Positions 32,873 through 44,400 of a stretch of DNA of 64,000 bases are shown here, piece after piece. Numbering within the stretch: the first letter of the stretch is position 1; each line of letters starts with the position of its first letter. Made by a program: the position numbers and the translations under genes. Below the pieces are notes generated by a model. The model was given only the letters and a program-made list of their open reading frames with translations. It searched no databases and was not told where the DNA came from. The DNA comes from Apiosordaria backusii (taxonomy: Eukaryota; Ascomycota; Sordariomycetes; Sordariales; Lasiosphaeriaceae): assembly GCA_030549205.1 (NCBI GenBank), contig JAUKTV010000003.1, forward strand, positions 558,001-622,000. Reading direction: 5' to 3'.

Positions 32873-34467
32873 ATGATTTTCTCAGACCTCTACAAGTCGC
32901 CGAGGTCACCCTTCAGCAAGCTCCGGAATTCACTACCTCACCACCCACCACCGCCCTCAGATATCGATGCCGACCTTGTCAGCAAGGACAAAACCAAGCA
33001 AAAGGAGGCCGTAAAGAGATACCTCGCCGAGAGAGTCAAAAATGACTGGGAATTCACGTGGCCGCCCGTGACACCATCAGCACCAGTAGCCGGCCCGGTG
33101 GACTCCCCGCCAACCCCCGCCGAATCGGAGCAGTCGTCCGTTGTCAACGGCGACGCTCCACTGGCACCGGCAACCGGACCCACACCAACATCAGCCGAGC
33201 ATGTGCTTCCGCCAACAGACAGCACCGGCGTAGAAGCCGTCTCGGCGCCTAAAACGGCCATCGGAAATGAGGATGAGGACGATGAGAACAGGGACTCGGG
33301 AGAGGAGGCAGATTCGGAATCAGATGCCGAATCTGTCTACAGCACAATATCAGAAGACTTGGCTCACTTCCAGCCAAGAGCCGAGTGGACATCGGACCTC
33401 TCAGATGATGACGGGTTACAGCCAGTACCATCGCCTTTCCGATTCAATAGTCCCGATCATGTCGGAACAGCAGTTCGCGAATCACTCGAAACAAAACGCA
33501 CCCGCCGGCGGAGAGCCGTGAGGGAAGAAGCATCATGGAATCCTGGGTTGGCATGCTTCGAAGCTCGCCGTGATGCCTGGACAGGTGCCAGAACGGTGCG
33601 CGTAAAGCCAAAACCTATCCCTCCCACCTCACCCTCCACCGGTCGGAGACTGTCTTTCTGGAGACTCCATCGCACCGAATCGTCAGGTTCCCAACACTCT
33701 GCCCCCCTCACCCCTGGCTCACCACCTGTGACCTCACCTATCAACCAAATCGAAACCCGCAACTCCCACCAAACCGACATCTCAACCATCACCCCCCCCT
33801 CTCCGAATCCGACTCGGCCAAAAATGTCCAGCGAACCTCCTCCCACGAATCCACCACTCCCCCAGTGTTATACCCAGTCGAAACCCTCATCCCCGTCCCA
33901 GCTCCCCTCCTCCCACCACAAAATCCCATGCGGGCCTCTATCACACCGTCAATGTACTCCTCCCTCTACGACAAGTTAGTGGTTCAAGGCCTCCAACCCG
34001 CCTGCCCAGTCAACCTGTCAGATATGATCCGCGCCTGTGTCGTGGGTTGGAAACGTGACGGAGAATGGCCACCACGATCAAATTACACGGCGCCCTTTCC
34101 TGTCCCCGTTGCTGCCACCACTGCTGAACTGGTAGCAATGAGACAGAGGAAAGCACAGCAACAGCAGAGAATCAATGCCGCAAGAAAAGCAGCAGCCGTT
34201 ACCGCCTCGACGTCGCCGCCGGTGTCCTCGCCAGGGTCAACGGTTAGGAGGATGAGTTTTGGCTTTCTCGGGAAAACCACGACGCATGAGGAACATAAAG
34301 ATAATTCACATAGTGATGAGACGGGGAGTGGGAAGGCGTTGTTTAGGAGGAGTTTGCAGAAGGTGATGAGTCTAGGGCAGCATAGTGGTGGGCATCATCC
34401 GGTGGGGAGTTCGCCGCCGCCGGGGAGGGAGGTGATGGGGGCTGCCTTGGGGGCTGCTATGACTTAG
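32873..34467 (+). CDS. Gag1-like clamp-domain (DUF4050 type) protein, with an apparent frameshift at a C8 run
   Basis: ATG 32873 gives MIFSDLYKSPRSPFSKLRNS and KQKEAVKRYLAERVKNDWEF, then an acidic, Ser-rich region and ASWNPGLACFEARRDAWTG. The conserved C-terminal part (MYSSLYDKLVVQGLQPACPV, NLSDMIRACVVGWKRDGEWP) lies in a different frame. The switch occurs near 33792, at the run of eight C, where QTDISTITPP in one frame becomes LSESDSAKNVQRTSSHES in the other; one extra C would restore a single frame. An alternative is a 104-nt intron (33728-33831) with a weak donor GTGACC. The domain assignment is from memory of fungal proteins ending DGEWPP. The frame is also open for 72 codons upstream without ATG. 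Function not established by me. Confidence 0.6.
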
Positions 34468-34945
34468 ATGGGGCGAGGGTGGGAAGTCATAAGCGATGTA
34501 CATGATAGCTAACATGGCGTACACCCTCCCATGTCGGGTTATCGTGTTTATGTATAGCTTGGCGTGAGAGGGTGTGTGTGAGCGGTGATGTATACTTTTT
34601 TGGGTTCAGCGGTTTGGATTTTCTGATTGTGGAAGGAAGGGGAACTGTTTCAAGGCAATGGATGGGCAAAGTTGGACAAGTTTGATACGATACCGTGATA
34701 CCCCCGGTCTTTTTTTGGAAGTAGTGGACATTTTTGCGTTTAGTTGTGGTTTCATTTGAGTTATTATATAGGTGGGGATGAATATACCATGATTTTGTCG
34801 TTACACTCCCCTCCTGTTCATAGTCCTACGGACAATAATGTACCTACATCACAACGTCACTGGCAAAAATCTAACACGCCATCATTATCCCCTCTACTCC
34901 GCCCCCCGTTCCTCCTCAACATTTTCCCCATCCTCCCCCTTCTTG

Positions 34946-36259
34946 TTATTCTCCCCCTTCCCCTTCCCCCCGCTTTCCATTCCACCACCCCTCCCCCCGT
35001 TTCTCATCCCCCCAAAGCGGCCTCTTATCCCACCCAAACCTCACCACTTCTGGTCGGGCGTAGTGTCCGGCACTGTCAATCCACACTTTGACAACCTTCA
35101 AATCCGCCAAATCAATCTCCGCCGTTACCAGCCGGTCCCCGTTTTCACCACCCTCCACCGGCCCAGCGAGCATTGCACAGAAAGGGTGCGCCACACCCGA
35201 CCAGCCCCCGCCAAGTTTGACGTACGTTTGTTCCCCTCCTCCAAAGTTGGCAGCCATCCAGTCTAGACACTGCTGGTCAACGTAGTTGCTGGCCACCAAG
35301 ACGAACACCTGCGCGGTCAGAGCATGGGCTTTGGCGAGAGCTTCGATCTGGGCGTTGGCGGTGGACTCGAAGCCGGACATGGTGGATAGTGCTGGCCAGG
35401 CGGCGCAGTGGATGTGCTGTTTCCCGTCCCCCTCCATCAGTATTACTATACTATCTACTGTTGTTTTGAATGGGGGGGGGGGGGGGGGGGGTGGTGGGAA
35501 AGGGTGGTGGGAAAGGGTGGTGGGAAAGGGTGGGTGGAAAGGGTGGTGGGAAAGGGGGGGATATACCTGATTCTGCTCAATAAGCGCCTGCCTTGCACCA
35601 TTCATAGTATTCTCCCAACACGCCAAACCCCCTACATTGTACCCCTCCACCGCCTCCAGCGGCTTCACCTCCAACGTGGCACCCCCTCCCTGACCCCAGA
35701 CCATTCGCTCAACGTAGGTTGGTTGGAGTTTCCTATGCACGGAGACAATCTCGCCTGTGGAGTCGAACAAAACTTGGGAGTTGAAGAGGGTGTACCCGTC
35801 TTCCATCCGCTCTGAGACACCTAGGGAGATGCCAATTTTTTGGGAGCGGCAGACTTGGGATATGGTGGTGAGGTCTTGAGAGATGACTACGCTCTCTTCT
35901 GCGTATTTTGCTAGGGCTGGGGGTTGTTGGTGGTGGTTAGTGAAGCCGCGAGGACTGTCAGGTCAAGAGTGGGGGGAGGGGGAAAGGGGGGAAAGGGGCA
36001 AAAGGGGGAGGAAAGGGGGAGGGGGAAGGGGAAGGGAGGACATACCAGGAGCTTGGGTAATAGGGGGGTAGCATTCTATAAAATAGGGATACCCGGGCAC
36101 AAAGGTTTCGGGGAACGCCAAAAACTTGACGTCCTCCTTTGCTGCTTGTTCGATCAGGTTGACGACTTTGGCCAGGGTGGCGGATTTGTTCATGAAGACT
36201 GGGCTCGCGTGGACGGCGGCTACTTTGAACTTGGTTTGAGCGGCGTTGGAGGAGGTCAT
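34946..36259 (-). CDS. Nitrilase-family carbon-nitrogen hydrolase
   Basis: Three exons, 36259-36046, 35916-35567 and 35416-34946, give 344 residues, normal for nitrilases. The catalytic triad is visible: Glu in FLAFPETFVPGYPY, Lys in HRKLQPTYVERMVWGQG, and Cys in VGGLACWENTMNGARQAL. AAWPALS and LVASNYVDQQCLDW further along are typical of fungal nitrilases and cyanide hydratases. The enzyme hydrolyses nitriles to acids (or amides); the substrate cannot be read from sequence. The C-terminus is a Gly/Glu/Trp-rich tail (GEGWWNGKRGEGEGGE). Intron 2 carries a long homopurine/homopyrimidine repeat (see repeat entry). Convergent with the Gag1-like gene (stop-to-stop gap about 480 bp). Confidence 0.82.
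35471..35562. repeat. G20 run plus GGTGGGAAAG minisatellite inside a nitrilase intron
   Basis: An uninterrupted run of about twenty G is followed by six or so units of GGTGGGAAAGG. It occupies most of intron 2 (35417-35566); in the sense strand it is poly-C then CTTTCCCACC repeats, directly after the donor. Confidence 0.85.
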
Positions 36260-36971
36260 TTTAAATTGTGTACTTCAACACTTCGGTGGTGTGTGAGATG
36301 GTGGGCTGTGAAAAGGGGTCTGGTGATGGTGATACAAATCAAGAGCTCCAAAACGATGTTGTATGAGTACTAGATATGAGTTCAAATTGTGAATAACACA
36401 CTCACAACACAGCATGTAAGGCGTGAGAGAAAAGGAGCCAAGATGATAAACAGCGGGGTAAGCCTGGCCTGACAGCCCAGAAAGCGGGGAATCTAAGGTA
36501 CTGCGAGGAAAATCATGGGATGCTTGTCTATTTCGTATCTAGACTACCTAGATCGACCGGCCGTGTTGGGGACAGTAAGCGGCAGGTCAATACCTAGTGT
36601 CAGTCTTGGGTTCTGATTGACTGGTGTAGATCGGACTCTCGCCTTACGGTAAGAGAGGGGCACGATGTGACTGGTGCAATGTGAAAGATGACAAAATAGA
36701 AAGAAAGAACTGCCTGCTTTGGATGCTAAATTACCTGCTCTTATACTGCTATTGCTAGGTGTAATTGTAAGAAACGTGCCCGATCTACCAGAACCCCAAG
36801 GCTAATTCACCCCATGAAACAAAACATAAAAACCCAATCAACACTATATCGTCTGTCTTCGTCACATTAATCCAACACTGTCATCTCTCTTGTCTCATCT
36901 CACTCAACTCTCAACAACTAGATCCCACCTCCTTGCCCCTAGCGTACCTTATCATACCGTATGCTCTCATT
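36260..36971. other. Intergenic interval nitrilase / phosphate transporter
   Basis: Contains the nitrilase promoter on the minus strand and the 3' end of the transporter; no further gene seen. Confidence 0.4.
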
Positions 36972-39594
36972 TTACATCCCCGAAACCCTCATAGCAGCAT
37001 ACCCAACCGTCACCACCACAACCAGCGCCAAAACACTGCTCGGCACACCCACACTAATAAAATGCTTCACCTGCAAGTACCTCTGCCCCGCCGGATCCTC
37101 CTTCATAATCGCAGCTGTAACACTCTTCGTCAGCATATGTCTCCCTCACAACCCAAGATCAACAAAAGACTTACTCATATTCGGAAACCCACTCGTCGGC
37201 AACCCCATGGCAGCACTGCACATCAATACCCCCACCATAACCAGCAAGTTCGGATGCGGCTCCTCCAAGCCCTTGCCCACATTATACACCAGCGGCAAAA
37301 TAATCAGCGCCGCCACCGTGTGGCTGATGAACGTGGCAATCACCAAAATCAATGTCGCAAACACCACCAAGATCCCATACAGACTGAAATCCTCCACTTG
37401 GGCGGTAATCTCCCTTGTGACGGTATGCAGCAACCCGGAAGAGTTGACCGCTTTGCCGAGAGATAACCCACCAGCAGCAAGGATAATAATTGTCCATGGG
37501 AAGTTGTTAAAGTCTTCTTTGGTAAGGATACCCACACCAAAGAACAAGACAATAGGGATGATAGCAATAACGCCCATGTCACCAAAGACGTTCTCCAAAG
37601 TGTGGGAGGCGCACCACAGCCCAATGGTGGCAATGGTGACGAAGGTGACGAACCACTGGATGCCGGTAAAGGGGTCTTTGATGGGGCGGGTGGGGACGAT
37701 GGTGGTGCCGCGGCCAGGTTTGAAGCTGACAAGCAGCAAGAGCCAAATGAGAACGAGGGAAATGATGCCGACTGGGATGACGATAAAGAACCACTGTCCC
37801 CAGGTAGGCGCCGGTTCCATGATGCCGATAGCCACCACGTTCTGAGGCGAGGCGATGGGGGACAACATCCCGCCAATGTTGGAAGCCAAGGCAATGCCGA
37901 TAATGACAGCCTTGGACATGTCCGATCCCGAAGGAAGATTGCGGAGCATGGGCTCAATGATGCCGAAGCAGAGGACGGGGGCGGCAACGTTGCTGATCAA
38001 CATGCTTGCCAAGGCGGCAACGGCCATGTTGGCGATGAGCACCGTCCTGGGCCTGGTACCAGCCTTGCTGAGGACAAACGTCGCAATACGCTTGTCAATG
38101 TAGCATTTCGACAGGGCAGCCGCAAGGGTAAAACCACCGAGCAGCAACATGATGACAGGCGTCCACATGGCAGCAAACACAGCAGCCGTGGCATCCTTAG
38201 CACCCAACCGCTTGTGAGGCTCGTCCTTGTCGAGGAATACCTGCAACACAACGCAGAGAAAGGGAATCGTCAGGGATGTCACGAACAGCGGGATCGCTTC
38301 GGTAGCCCACAGCAGACTGACAAAGACCAGGATCGCCAGGCAGTTCTGCTGCTCGGGCTTGTCCATGGTCGGAACCAGCAGCATGGCCACGAAGATGGCG
38401 AAGATGATAATGAGACTCAACATGGTTGAGCTGACCAGCCATTTCGGCAGGTAGAGGCGGCCAAGAGGAGTGCTTATCGCTTTAGTCGGTAACACCAAGT
38501 CGTCATCGCCCTGCAGGCGAGTTGCCTGGGGGTCTGCATCTCCACCAAGCAAAGTGTGACCGAGACTGGCGGCTTCGGCTCTCCTCTCCAGACCGATCAG
38601 TTCTCTCCAGACCGTGTTGCGTTCCCAGACGACGTGCTCTCTCAGGTGTGACCGGAGATCCTTGGTGGCGGCGGCTTCATCGCCATCTGTGACGATTTCG
38701 GCATAAGCCCGGACAACCCTGTGAATTTGCTCGTCCAAAGCCTTGGCGGTCTCTGGCTTGAATGGGTAGGCCGTGTCAACAAAGCTGCTCATGTACTTGG
38801 ACCGAAGCCTGCGGTCGAAAATCTTGTCGAATTTCTTGAGAATCTTGTTGAAGCCCGTCCTGTTCAGCTGGCTGTAGGATTTCAGCTCGCAGAGGCGGAC
38901 ATAGACGTCAATAATCTTCTTCTTGAGCATAATGCCGCTCGAGAACAGAGCGGCCTGCTCAGCGTAGTCGTCGTACGTAGTGCTGTATCTCCGCAGTGAC
39001 CGCGTTAGCTCTGTGGATGCCGTCATATCGGTTGTGGATGCCAACATGGCATTCGGGATCGTCCTGCGTCTCCCAAAACTTGACCTCCTCCTCTTGGTGA
39101 GGCCGGCCGCCTCGTCGTCTTCATCCTCGTCGCTGTCTTCTGCCCCATCTTCGATTGAGTGACGGCTCCTAGCGCTCTGACTGCGATAGTGCAGCTGCGG
39201 TCGTTCACTTGACCGGGTCGCAGGTCGTATTTGTTCATCGGCTCCTTCCTCAAACGCGGCGACCTCCTTCAACAGGGCCTCGACCTCGTCTGTCAGCTCC
39301 TTCTCCTTGATGACATAGAAAGACGTTATCTTTTCCAGTTCCACATCGAGGGCTCGGCTGAAGATGACTTCGGGGTCGTCATGCTGAATCAGGGGGCGCG
39401 ACTCGCCGTCGCCACCGGATGCAAGGTGGATGGACTTTTCGAGCGAGTATATTCTGGGGAGAAACAATTAGACAGACCCTTCAGAGTCAATACAGAGGAT
39501 AAAGAACGTACAGCTTCTTGAGGGTGCTGTATGCAATGTAGTGGTTGCTCCAATCCGGAACGGCATTGAACTGGATACTGTGGGAGAACTTCAT
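36972..39594 (-). CDS. SPX-domain low-affinity phosphate transporter (Pho87/Pho90/Pho91 type)
   Basis: Three exons: 39594-39512, 39453-37175, 37114-36972, with introns of 58 and 60 nt; 834 residues. The start MKFSHSIQFNAVPDWSNHYI is the canonical SPX beginning (inositol pyrophosphate sensing), followed by LKKLIYSLEKSIH and the SPX helices up to about residue 280, with an acidic insert. The rest is a divalent-anion/sodium symporter-type permease with about twelve hydrophobic segments, including ATEAIPLFVTSLTIPFL, LLGGFTLAAALSKCYID, IASPQNVVAIGIMEPAP and LPTSGFPNM, the latter two matching the transport signature loops. The last exon adds TAIMKEDPAGQRYLQVKHF and a final membrane span. Family members sit in the plasma membrane (Pho87/90) or vacuole (Pho91); which one this is cannot be decided by eye. 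Confidence 0.88.
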
Positions 39595-41049
39595 CTCGTC
39601 CAAGTGTTCGAGCCAACGGCGCTTCTCGGCCCGCTTGACGTTGTACTTGCGCTGGCGCTCGCGTGCTTTCTCGTCGTACTCCCGTTCCCGTTTCTTCTCG
39701 TCGGTGTATTCGACTAGCTCGTACTCCTCTCCAACGGTGCTTGCGTCAGAGCCAGTTCGCGGTGTGATGCTTCGGCTTCTGCTCCCTCCTCTGGCAAGAA
39801 GGTCGGAGGGGGGCGGTCGACGAACTTCTTGTGTGGGCTGAAGAGAGGAGGGGACCTCGTGAAAGGCGGATGGGGGTGTAATTTTCAAAGATTGTGCCTC
39901 GAGGGCATGCTGCTGAACAGAGTCAAAGGGAAACGAAAACCGGGCGCAAAGATAAACCCATTGTGTCGGGTGGGCGGGCAGTGGGTGGATGCAGCCATCA
40001 CCGTCATTCCGAGGAACGCCAGTGGCCGATGGCTGTCCCCACCAACCCGCGGCGCGGTCCACCCACGCATGGGTCTAGAATCTGGAACGGTTTTCGGCAC
40101 TTGGACATGTTTTGGCAGGTTATTATCAGACGAGGATACATGTGGTGTATTACGGTGAAATATTGGGTAAAGAGAATGCTGAAAGTAACTTCCAGTGGTA
40201 GATAGACTTTCGAGCTTTTTCATTCTTTGAGGAGACCCTTAAGACGACACACATGACATTTGCAACATGTTGAACTCGTCTTGTTGTTACGATGAAGACG
40301 TATCTTGTACAGCGCCAGACGAACTAGCATTACTGATTCTGCAGAACGGTTGTGTAACCAAGAAACTTGTGCTTTTTGGGGAAGGCTACGCCAGGGACCA
40401 CAGGGCAAATCTATTGATGTGATCATGGAGGGCCGCTAAACCAGAGCTTATAGCTTCATCGCCACCTTTTCTGCCAAAGCCAGCTCCTATCTGATCCTCT
40501 GATGCCTTGGTTGGCCAACACTGCCAGCAACTGGGCTGTCAAACTGAAAGCTCTGCCTGCCATAGTGTGGGAGAACCTTGACGGCTCACTGTTACTGCCA
40601 GGGTGGCCGTTGCAACATCCAAGCACAACCTCTTCCCGCGATTCAGGTTCCAAGGTCACTCTGAGCCTTTATTTTCAGACCTTTGAACTCTGATTATCTA
40701 TCTTATTTACCCCAGATTTTACACAGCAGAAATACAGATTACCGGCTGTAACCTTGGCATGGGAATCAGACGCTTCGCCAAGGGTTTGTTACGTACTTTT
40801 TAGTGAGCATCATCAACAAGAGACGAATGGTGACGGTCTCATCTCAGCTTTGATACTTTGTGACTAATACGATGGCATTGTAATTACCCCTTTTCCCTCC
40901 GCATCCTCTTAAAGACGGCTCCTCTTGTTATTATTAGCCCTGCTGCGAGGTGAAGTGTCACTGAAGCAGTCCCTGTCTTGATGTTACTGGACTTTGACGT
41001 GTAACCCTAACCCTTATCATAACCAGCGCAATCAGCTGCGTGTCGCGAG
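39595..41049. other. Promoter/intergenic interval with a telobox-like motif
   Basis: The SPX frame is open upstream of 39594 but the SPX start is clearly MKFSHS. At 41002-41014 there is TAACCCTAACCCT, two telomere-type repeats, about 420 bp upstream of the VPS39 start. Confidence 0.4.
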
Positions 41050-41445
41050 CTACCTGTATGCCTGACCTCCAACAATGCCGTCATTCGCAGCTCTGGAGGG
41101 TCTCGATGGCGGATTGCCTGCAAACGTCAACACATACATTCCGTTGGCAAGCGCATACGCATAGAGTTCATATGATGCGTCTGGTTTCTCTTCATTCAAC
41201 TGTCTTATAGCCTCATTTGCAGCCCCATGGTTCCTGTGCCCCCGCATTGAACTGTACAGATTGTTGGGGAAAGTGTACCTCTGGATATCGATGCACAACA
41301 CATCTCCACCACGCGCCGGCTCAACATAGCGGGAGCTGGATACCCATTTCCGCCCGGGCAGCACAGCTACATCAAGGCCCATTACCTCACAGCGCGCCAG
41401 GCGCGCAAGACAAGTAGTAGCGGTCTGTCGCCATGCTCTCCGCAT
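41050..41445 (-). other. 131-codon antisense open frame overlapping the VPS39 start
   Basis: ATG 41445 opens MRRAWRQTATTCLARLARCE, GRKWVSSSRYVEPARGGD, LNEEKPDASYELYAYALANG to a stop at 41050. The basic N-terminus could be a mitochondrial presequence. It overlaps the VPS39 ATG (41433) head to head by 13 bp. Composition is plausible but I recognise nothing, so it is listed as a possible gene only. Confidence 0.3.
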
Positions 41446-44400
41446 TCACAGCTCGGCCCATCATTGAGCTCAAGCAACGGGACAAGTCCAAGATCGAGTC
41501 CATCTTGGCTTATGGTACACTTCTCCCCCACCGCGCATTCGTGAGCTTCGCTGATATCCATGCCCTCTAGGTGACCGTGTGCTTGTTGGCCTTAATACCG
41601 GTTCCCTTCGAATCTACCGAGTAAACGACATCCCAGCATCCGATACCACGAACGAAAGCTCCCAACCAGACGCCCAAGCCTCTCACGATGGCCAGCCCAC
41701 ACCCAAACCTCCAGCCAAAAAGCCGACAGACCTTTTGCGAGAAGTAGAGAAGTTTTCGACACGGGCCATTGAGCAGCTGGCCATCATCAAGGGAGCCAAC
41801 ACGCTGGTATCCCTGTCCAACTATGCCGTCTCCCTCCACGACCTGCAGACCTTCGAGCCTATCGAGGCGCCTCTCTCGAAAACAAAGAACGCCTCTACCT
41901 TCGCCGTTACAAGCAATGTCGTCCAGGACCCATCAACCGGAGTCCCTGAGATTATCTCCAGATTGGCTGTGGCTGTCAAGCGCCGTCTTCTGTTATGGTC
42001 ATGGCAGGAGAGCGAGCTATCCCCAGATGTCACCGAAATACTGCTGTCCGAGTCCATCCGGTCTCTCACCTGGGCAAACGCCACCAAGATCGTGTGTGGC
42101 ATGAACGGCGGTTTCGTGATCGTCGACGTGGAGACTGGCAGCATCGAGGATATTGTTGGGCCAGGGGCCATCGGGACAACAGGAGGTCAAGGGCGCTTTG
42201 GGTCTGTTAGTGCTACTGGGATGTCATACATGGGGCTCGGGAGCTATATCCCCAAGCCATTGTCCACCAAGCTCGCCGAGGGGGAACTGCTGCTTGCCAA
42301 AGATATCAACACGCTGTTCATTGACGACTCTGGGAAAGCCCTTGAGAAACATCAGATCCCATGGCAGGCGGCACCGGAATCTATCGGTTACAGTTATCCC
42401 TATATCCTGGCTCTTCAGCCGCCGGTGAAGGGAACTTTGGAAGTACGCAACCCCGACACACTCAGCCTGTTGCAAACCATCAGTCTTCCTGGTGCTGCCG
42501 CCCTGCACTTTCCTCCCCCGACGGTGAGTGTGCAGCACACCGGCAAGGGGTTCCACGTCTTGAGTGATCGAGCAGTTTGGAAGATGGATGCTACCGAGTA
42601 CGACTCTCAGATTGACGAGTTGGTAAAATATGGAAAACTTGACGAGGCCATCAGTGTCCTCGGCATGTTGGAGGATGCCTTGCTGAAAAACAAGACCGAA
42701 ACTATGAGAGAGGTCAAGATGCAAAAGGCAGAGGTGCTCTTCAAACAAAAGAAGTACCGGGAATCGATGGATCTGTTCAACGAGGACGAAGTGGACGCCC
42801 CGCCAGAAAGAGTGCTGAAGCTTTTCCCCAAGATCATCGCCGGGGATTTATCAGGCGTCGAAGAAGAGGAGAAGAAGGATGATACAGATCACGAAGGCAG
42901 CACAGACGGGAAGCCCTATTCGGAGCCAGAACATAAGCCAGAACCTGAGATTGTCGCCTCTCTTCCCCGTGGAGGAGGGGGTGGTGGTTTCGCCAAGTAT
43001 CTCATGGGCCACCGTAAACAACTTAACCCCGAGACTGCCTCTATCGCTTCCCGGAAAACCCAAGATGACGACGCAGCCAGCATCAGAGGCCGCTCAAGCG
43101 AAGACCACGCCCAAGAAGAAAAAGAAAAAGATCTCAAGAACGCGGTCCTCGAACTCAACTCTTACCTCGCCGGTGCCCGAGCCCGTCTCCAGCGTGTAAT
43201 CGACCCCGCCACAGGGAAACTAAAGCCAAAGAAACCACAGTCTGAATCCCTCAATCAGCTCCTCTCAGCCCAAAGCACAGGAGATCATCAAGCAGCAGCT
43301 ATGAACAGCCTCCTCCTCCAGCCGCATCAAGACGAATCCGACCTCCAACTCGAGGCCGAGCTCCAACACACGTTCAAAATCGTCGACACGACCCTCTTTA
43401 GGGCGTTCATGTACTCCCGCCCTCAGCTCGCCTCTTCCTTGTTTCGCATCCCCAACTTTTGCGACCCGGATGTGGTCAACGAGCGGTTGGTCGAGCACAA
43501 TCGCTTCAATGAGCTAGTTGACTTTTTTTACGGGAAGAAACTTCACCGTGAAGCGTTGAATTTGCTTCGGAAATTTGGCAGCTGTTTAGAGCCGGACGAG
43601 GCAGCGCCGGGGTTGCATGGCCCGCAAAGGACGGTGATGTACTTGCAGGGCTTACCGCCAGAGATGATTGATGTCATTCTTGAGTTTTCCGAGTGGACGC
43701 TGCGGCAGAATCCAGAGTTGGGGATGGAGGTGTTTTTGGCGGATACGGAGAATGCCGAGACGCTGCCGAGAGAGAGAGTGGTGGAGTTTTTGAGGGGGGT
43801 TGATGTGAAGCTGGAGACGAGGTACTTGGAGCATGTGATTAATGAGCTGGGGGATGGGACGCCAGAGTTTCATAATCGGTTGGTGGAGTTGTTTGTGCTG
43901 CAGCTCAGGGAGGGGGGGAAGAAAGAGAAAGATGGCAAGGAGTGGGAGGGCTTGATGGAGAGGTTGGTGAGGTTTTTGAGGGAGAGCAGGCAGTATAGTT
44001 TGGGGAAGGCGCTGGCGCAGATTCCGAAGGAGGGTGAGTTTGAGCATATGGGGAGAGAGGATGGAAAATGTGAGATGGGTTGGGCTGACGTGATGAATAA
44101 CAGATCCTCCGTTTTATGAGGCGCATGCTGTGGTGCTCAGCAATATGGGACAGCATAGGCAGGCCTTGGTTATCTATGTTTTCAAGATGAAGGATTACGC
44201 AAAGGCTGAAGAGTGAGTTTCCCCCCAGTTCCATTTTTCTAACTAAACACGTTGTGGACAAAAAACAGACTGCTACTCAACTAGAGTGACTGCTGCTCAG
44301 ACCAAAGGCTCTAAAAGATAGGCGAGAAGCCTCCAAAAACAATCGATAGGTTTTAAGATAGTTTGATACGCATTCCAGTACCACTGGAACGTCTATCGAC

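Noticed and set aside
37602..38429. 275-codon plus-strand frame opposite the phosphate transporter
   Set aside because: It is antisense to a well-supported membrane protein and has a composition expected from antisense reading.
41002..41014. Chromosome end or telomere fusion
   Set aside because: Only two repeat units, embedded between ordinary single-copy genes; a promoter motif is simpler.
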